Source: CBDFKV01 sp965249035 (lineage in GTDB: Bacteria; Pseudomonadota; Gammaproteobacteria; Arenicellales; Poriferihabitantaceae). Taken from it: a stretch of DNA of 64,000 nucleotides. The stretch lies in assembly GCA_965249035.1 (NCBI GenBank), contig CBDFKV010000006.1, positions 372,001-436,000 on the forward strand, written 5' to 3'. The notes under the pieces were generated by a model that was not told where the DNA came from, ran no database searches, and was given only the letters and a program-made list of their open reading frames with translations. Both the position numbers and the translations under genes were made by a program. Below, one piece after another: positions 61,078 to 64,000 of this stretch; position 1 is the first letter of the stretch; the number at the start of each line of letters is the position of its first letter.

Positions 61078-61956
61078 CTAGGCCTGTCCTGCCTGAGCCA
61101 TAACTTCGGCAACGAAATCATCTTCACGCTTTTCGATACCTTCACCCACTTCTAAGCGAACCATAGAAACCACTGAAGCGCCTGCTTCCTTTAACAGTTG
61201 CTCAATGGTTTGATCAGGGTTCTTGACGAAGGGTTGTCCCAATAAAGTGTTCTCTTTCAAGAACTTATTCATCCGACCAACCACCATCTTTTCGGCAATT
61301 TCGTCGGGCTTGCCGGACTCTTTAGCTTGCGCCATAAAAATCTCTTTTTCCTTAGCCAGTAACTCTTGCGGCATGTCAGCTTCTGAAATACAAGTCGGGT
61401 TACTCGCTGCGATATGCATTGCCACATCTTTAGCAACGCCTACGCTACCACCGTTGAGTTTAACCAGCACGCCAATTTTGGCGCCGTGCAAATATACGCC
61501 CAACACTCCATCACCCGCCTCAACCCGCTCGAAGCGACGAACGCTAACGTTTTCACCAATTTTGGTGATCAATTGTTGACGCGCTTCTTCTATGGTTTGT
61601 CCATCCATCGCGCTGCCATTCAGCGCTTCGATACTGGCAGGATTGGCGTCAATCACCTGATGAGCGACACTACTAGCAAAGTTCTTAAAACCATCGTCTT
61701 TGGCAACGAAGTCTGTTTCACTATTCACTTCAACTAAGGTAATAACACTGCTATCGGCAGATTCAGCCGCCGCAATTACGCCTTCGGCGGCAATACGGCT
61801 TGCCTTTTTTGCGGCAGCGGCAGCACCTGCTTTACGCAAATTCTCGATCGCGGTATCCATATCGCCACCCGCCTCGGTCAGCGCCTTTTTACAATCCATC
61901 ATGCCAACGCCAGTACGCTCGCGCAGCTCTTTTATCATTGATGCAGTAATTGCCAT
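61078..61956 (-). CDS. tsf: Elongation factor Ts
   Basis: 292 residues. ITASMIKELRERTGVGMMDC, KKALTEAGGDMDTAIENLRK, EVNSETDFVAKDDGFKNFA, HIAASNPTCISE and MNKFLKENTLLGQPFVKNPD. It regenerates EF-Tu-GTP. 44 bp downstream of rpsB, same transcript in most bacteria. Confidence 0.96.
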   Translation of the reverse strand: MAITASMIKELRERTGVGMMDCKKALTEAGGDMDTAIENLRKAGAAAAAKKASRIAAEGVIAAAESADSSVITLVEVNSETDFVAKDDGFKNFASSVAHQVIDANPASIEALNGSAMDGQTIEEARQQLITKIGENVSVRRFERVEAGDGVLGVYLHGAKIGVLVKLNGGSVGVAKDVAMHIAASNPTCISEADMPQELLAKEKEIFMAQAKESGKPDEIAEKMVVGRMNKFLKENTLLGQPFVKNPDQTIEQLLKEAGASVVSMVRLEVGEGIEKREDDFVAEVMAQAGQA

Positions 61957-62000
61957 TATTGCTTCACTCTCTATGTTTTGATGTGGTGTGAAAAACCTGA

Positions 62001-63200
62001 CTACTTAGCCAATTTTTTCGCTTGTTTAATCCACTCTTCCCGCTCGATTCGCCCTTTAAAAGCCAACTTTTCGTCGACTTCAGCGATCTGTGCTGCATCG
62101 AATGCAGCAATTTCAGCGAAAGTTGAAATACCCAAATCCTTCAGCTTACCTTCGATGACTGGACCAATGCCGTTGATTTCGGTCAAATTATCGCCGTCTT
62201 TATCTGCCTTTAGCGCAGACTTCTTTGCCGCAGGCTTGACCACGACTTTCTTTTTCGCCACTTTCTTTTTCGCCACTTTCTTCTTTGCTACTTTTTCCTT
62301 TACTACTTTTTTCTTCGCTACTTTTACTACCGGCACGGGAGCGGGCTCAGCTTCAACCGCTACTTTTTCTTCAGCTACCGCTTCCGGCGCTGCTTGAGTT
62401 TCCTCTTTGGCTAACGCTTCCTTAGGAGTAGCGACTGAAATATCAGCTACGGCCACTTCAGCTGCTTCTACTTCAACATCACCGCTCGGTGCACGCATTT
62501 CTGCCATTTGCTCTGACAACGCTTGGTGCTTGGCATCATTGATCGCGTCAGCCGTTTCAGCTAAATAGAGACGAATCGCGCGAATCGCGTCGTCGTTGCC
62601 TGGTATGACATAGTCGATACCCTTCGGTGAACAGTTACTATCAACCACAGCAACCACTGGAATCCCTAACTTGTTGGCTTCATTAACAGCGATATATTCG
62701 TGCTCGCGGTCAATGACAAACAAGGCATCAGGCAAGCCCTTCATCTCTTTTATGCCCGATAGGCTCAATTCCAGTTTGGCCCGCTCGCGCTCAAACTGTA
62801 GGACTTCTTTCTTGCGCAAACGATTCACTTCGCCTGACTCAACCATCCCATCCATTTCTTTTAGCCGTTTGACTGAACTACTCACGGTTTTGTAGTTGGT
62901 CAACATACCACCCAACCAGCGATGGTTGACGTAAGGCATATTGCAGCGTTCGGCTTCTTGGCGGATCAGTTTAGATGCGGCACGCTTGGTGCCAACAAAT
63001 AAAACAGAACCGTTTTGGGCGGCAATGCTGCCGACAAAGTTGGTGGCCTCTTTCAGCATCGGCAGTGTTTGCTGTAAATCGATAATGTGGAGTTTGTTGC
63101 GCGCACCAAAAATAAAAGGCGCCATGCGTGGGCACCAATATCGCGTTTGATGGCCGAAGTGGCACCCAGCTTCTAATAGCTGACGAATCGTAGTAGACAT
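62001..63200 (-). CDS. rpsB: Ribosomal protein S2 with C-terminal helix-hairpin-helix extension
   Basis: 399 residues against about 241 for E. coli S2. Residues 1-225 are a normal S2: IRQLLEAGCHFGHQTRYWCP, NKLHIIDLQQTLPMLKEA, VNHRWLGGMLTNYKTV, DALFVIDREHEYIAVNEANK and GIDYVIPGNDDAIRAIRLYL. Then comes an Ala/Glu/Val segment, a Lys-rich run of KKKVA-type repeats (about 300-325), and a helix-hairpin-helix domain (LTEINGIGPVIEGKLKDLGI, STFAEIAAF, FKGRIEREEWIKQAKKL). Comparable HhH tails occur on some alphaproteobacterial ribosomal proteins such as L21. The tail may touch rRNA; its role is unknown. Confidence 0.93.
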   Translation of the reverse strand: MSTTIRQLLEAGCHFGHQTRYWCPRMAPFIFGARNKLHIIDLQQTLPMLKEATNFVGSIAAQNGSVLFVGTKRAASKLIRQEAERCNMPYVNHRWLGGMLTNYKTVSSSVKRLKEMDGMVESGEVNRLRKKEVLQFERERAKLELSLSGIKEMKGLPDALFVIDREHEYIAVNEANKLGIPVVAVVDSNCSPKGIDYVIPGNDDAIRAIRLYLAETADAINDAKHQALSEQMAEMRAPSGDVEVEAAEVAVADISVATPKEALAKEETQAAPEAVAEEKVAVEAEPAPVPVVKVAKKKVVKEKVAKKKVAKKKVAKKKVVVKPAAKKSALKADKDGDNLTEINGIGPVIEGKLKDLGISTFAEIAAFDAAQIAEVDEKLAFKGRIEREEWIKQAKKLAK

Positions 63201-63589
63201 GCTTTAATCTCAGATTGGGTTTATTGTCCGCAGGTACAGCAACCGACCACGTCATTAGAGCCGACTAGGCTCTGGCGACGGTGGCACCCGGATTGCTCCA
63301 AACCCCCGCGTACGTATTTAGCCGCTTAAATGCTGCCTAGCATGGCAGACATGGCGACCAGAAAAAACGAGGGCGCGATTCTACCTTAAGCTATTGCGTA
63401 ACGAAAGCAAATTTGCGAGCATTCGCGTCGGTTTGATGCGAAATAGCTTTTTGCTTTAAAAGGCTAGAAAAACCCGCATAATTAAGCGTCGAGAAAAATT
63501 ACATTAAACCAGCACTCAGACTAGCAACGGCCCAAGCAACAGCCCGGGTTGTAAAGCCAAGTAACAACAGGGCTCACCCTAGGATTATC
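63201..63589 (-). promoter_or_regulatory. Divergent rpsB / map control region and rpsB leader
   Basis: 389 bp with no gene, expected to hold promoters in both directions. On the rpsB side two hairpins are visible: AGAGCC-GACTA-GGCTCT (63257-63273) and CTGCC-TAGCAT-GGCAG (63333-63348). S2 commonly represses its own mRNA through a structured leader, so these may be part of such an element; I could not match a known leader motif. Confidence 0.4.
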
Positions 63590-64000
63590 ATGATAAAAAC
63601 GCCTGCAGAAATTGACAAAATGATCGTAGCTGGCCGCTTGGCGGCTGAAGTACTGGATTTTATTGAGCCACACGTTCAGGCTGGCGTGACCACGGATCAC
63701 CTGGATCAGCTCTGCCATAACTATATTGTCGACCAACAAGCAGCGATCCCGGCACCCTTAAACTATCGCGGTTTTCCAAAATCTATTTGTACCTCCGTCA
63801 ACAACGTCATCTGCCATGGCATTCCTGGCCCCAAAAAACTAAAAAAGGGTGACATCATTAACCTTGATATCACGGTGATCAAAGAGGGTTACCACGGCGA
63901 TACCAGCCGGATGTTTTATGTCGGTGAGCCTTCAATACTGGCTAAGCGCCTCAGTGAAACCGCCTATGAATGTATGATGCTGGGGATTGAGCAAGTCAAA
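63590..64000 (+). CDS. map: Methionine aminopeptidase, type I (3' end outside window)
   Basis: The first 137 residues are present and run off the window. ATG 63590 follows AGGATT. KTPAEIDKMIVAGRLAAEVL, the histidine in ICHGIPGPKKLKKGDIINLD and the two metal aspartates in NLDITVIKEGYHGDTSRMF fit MetAP type I. It removes the N-terminal methionine of new proteins. Divergent from rpsB, the usual arrangement. Confidence 0.95.
   Translation, partial: MIKTPAEIDKMIVAGRLAAEVLDFIEPHVQAGVTTDHLDQLCHNYIVDQQAAIPAPLNYRGFPKSICTSVNNVICHGIPGPKKLKKGDIINLDITVIKEGYHGDTSRMFYVGEPSILAKRLSETAYECMMLGIEQVK

Noticed and set aside
62230..62330. Short direct repeats resembling a repeat array
   Set aside because: They encode the KKKVA repeats of S2 in frame; there are no spacers, so it is not a CRISPR array.
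61978..62397. Plus-strand frame rich in Phe/Thr/Ala opposite rpsB
   Set aside because: Low-complexity shadow of the Lys-rich S2 tail.

Overview
The window looks like chromosome from a marine-type gammaproteobacterium with moderate GC. Support comes from the block map / rpsB-tsf-pyrH-frr-uppS-cdsA-dxr, the proteobacterial GshA, the AlaC/MltD/RimI/family-4 UDG/LeuA/FtsB/Eno neighbourhood and the E. coli-style four-subunit fumarate reductase. Taurine-type catabolism (xsc with an IclR regulator) together with many insertion sequences and RAYT genes would fit a marine or host-associated lifestyle, but that is inference. No rRNA, tRNA, CRISPR array or prophage was recognised.

Layout. 0-10.3 kb: tail of a DUF2889 gene, a coupled YbjQ-YbjQ-M48 protease operon, a PhoPQ-activated-protein-like hydrolase, a large AsmA protein with internal 231-bp tandem repeats, DusA, GshA and a divergent uracil-DNA-glycosylase-fold protein. 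10.3-13.3 kb: an island of two REP-associated tyrosine transposases, palindromic repeats and AT-rich orphan genes. 13.3-28.5 kb: metabolism, with purC (frameshifted), a galT-like gene, xsc with its divergent iclR, a DUF4010 membrane protein, an operon of M24 hydrolase, EutA-like protein, diaminopropionate ammonia-lyase and GlxA-type regulator, then frdABCD (frdB frameshifted), a CDGSH protein and signal peptidase I.

29-43 kb is the mobile zone: an intact IS5-type element with terminal repeats and a target duplication, a glutamine-synthetase-like/ALDH/Fe-ADH operon, an IS1111-type IS110 element with a candidate guide-RNA region, sufS-sufE, an acetyltransferase remnant, a second IS5 copy lacking its right end, a tnpC-only IS66 element and an IS4 transposase whose C-terminus runs into the IS66 end. 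43-64 kb is housekeeping: pdxH, alaC, mltD, rimI, UDG, leuA preceded by a newly read 35-codon leucine-rich leader peptide, ftsB, eno, a subtilase with an autotransporter-like C-terminal region, a basic-amino-acid ABC transporter, and the dxr-to-map block (dxr frameshifted).

Three otherwise intact core genes (purC, frdB, dxr) each carry one frame change at a short homopolymer run. That pattern suggests indel errors in the assembly at least as much as real gene decay. All calls come from reading the sequence and its translations; no database search was run.
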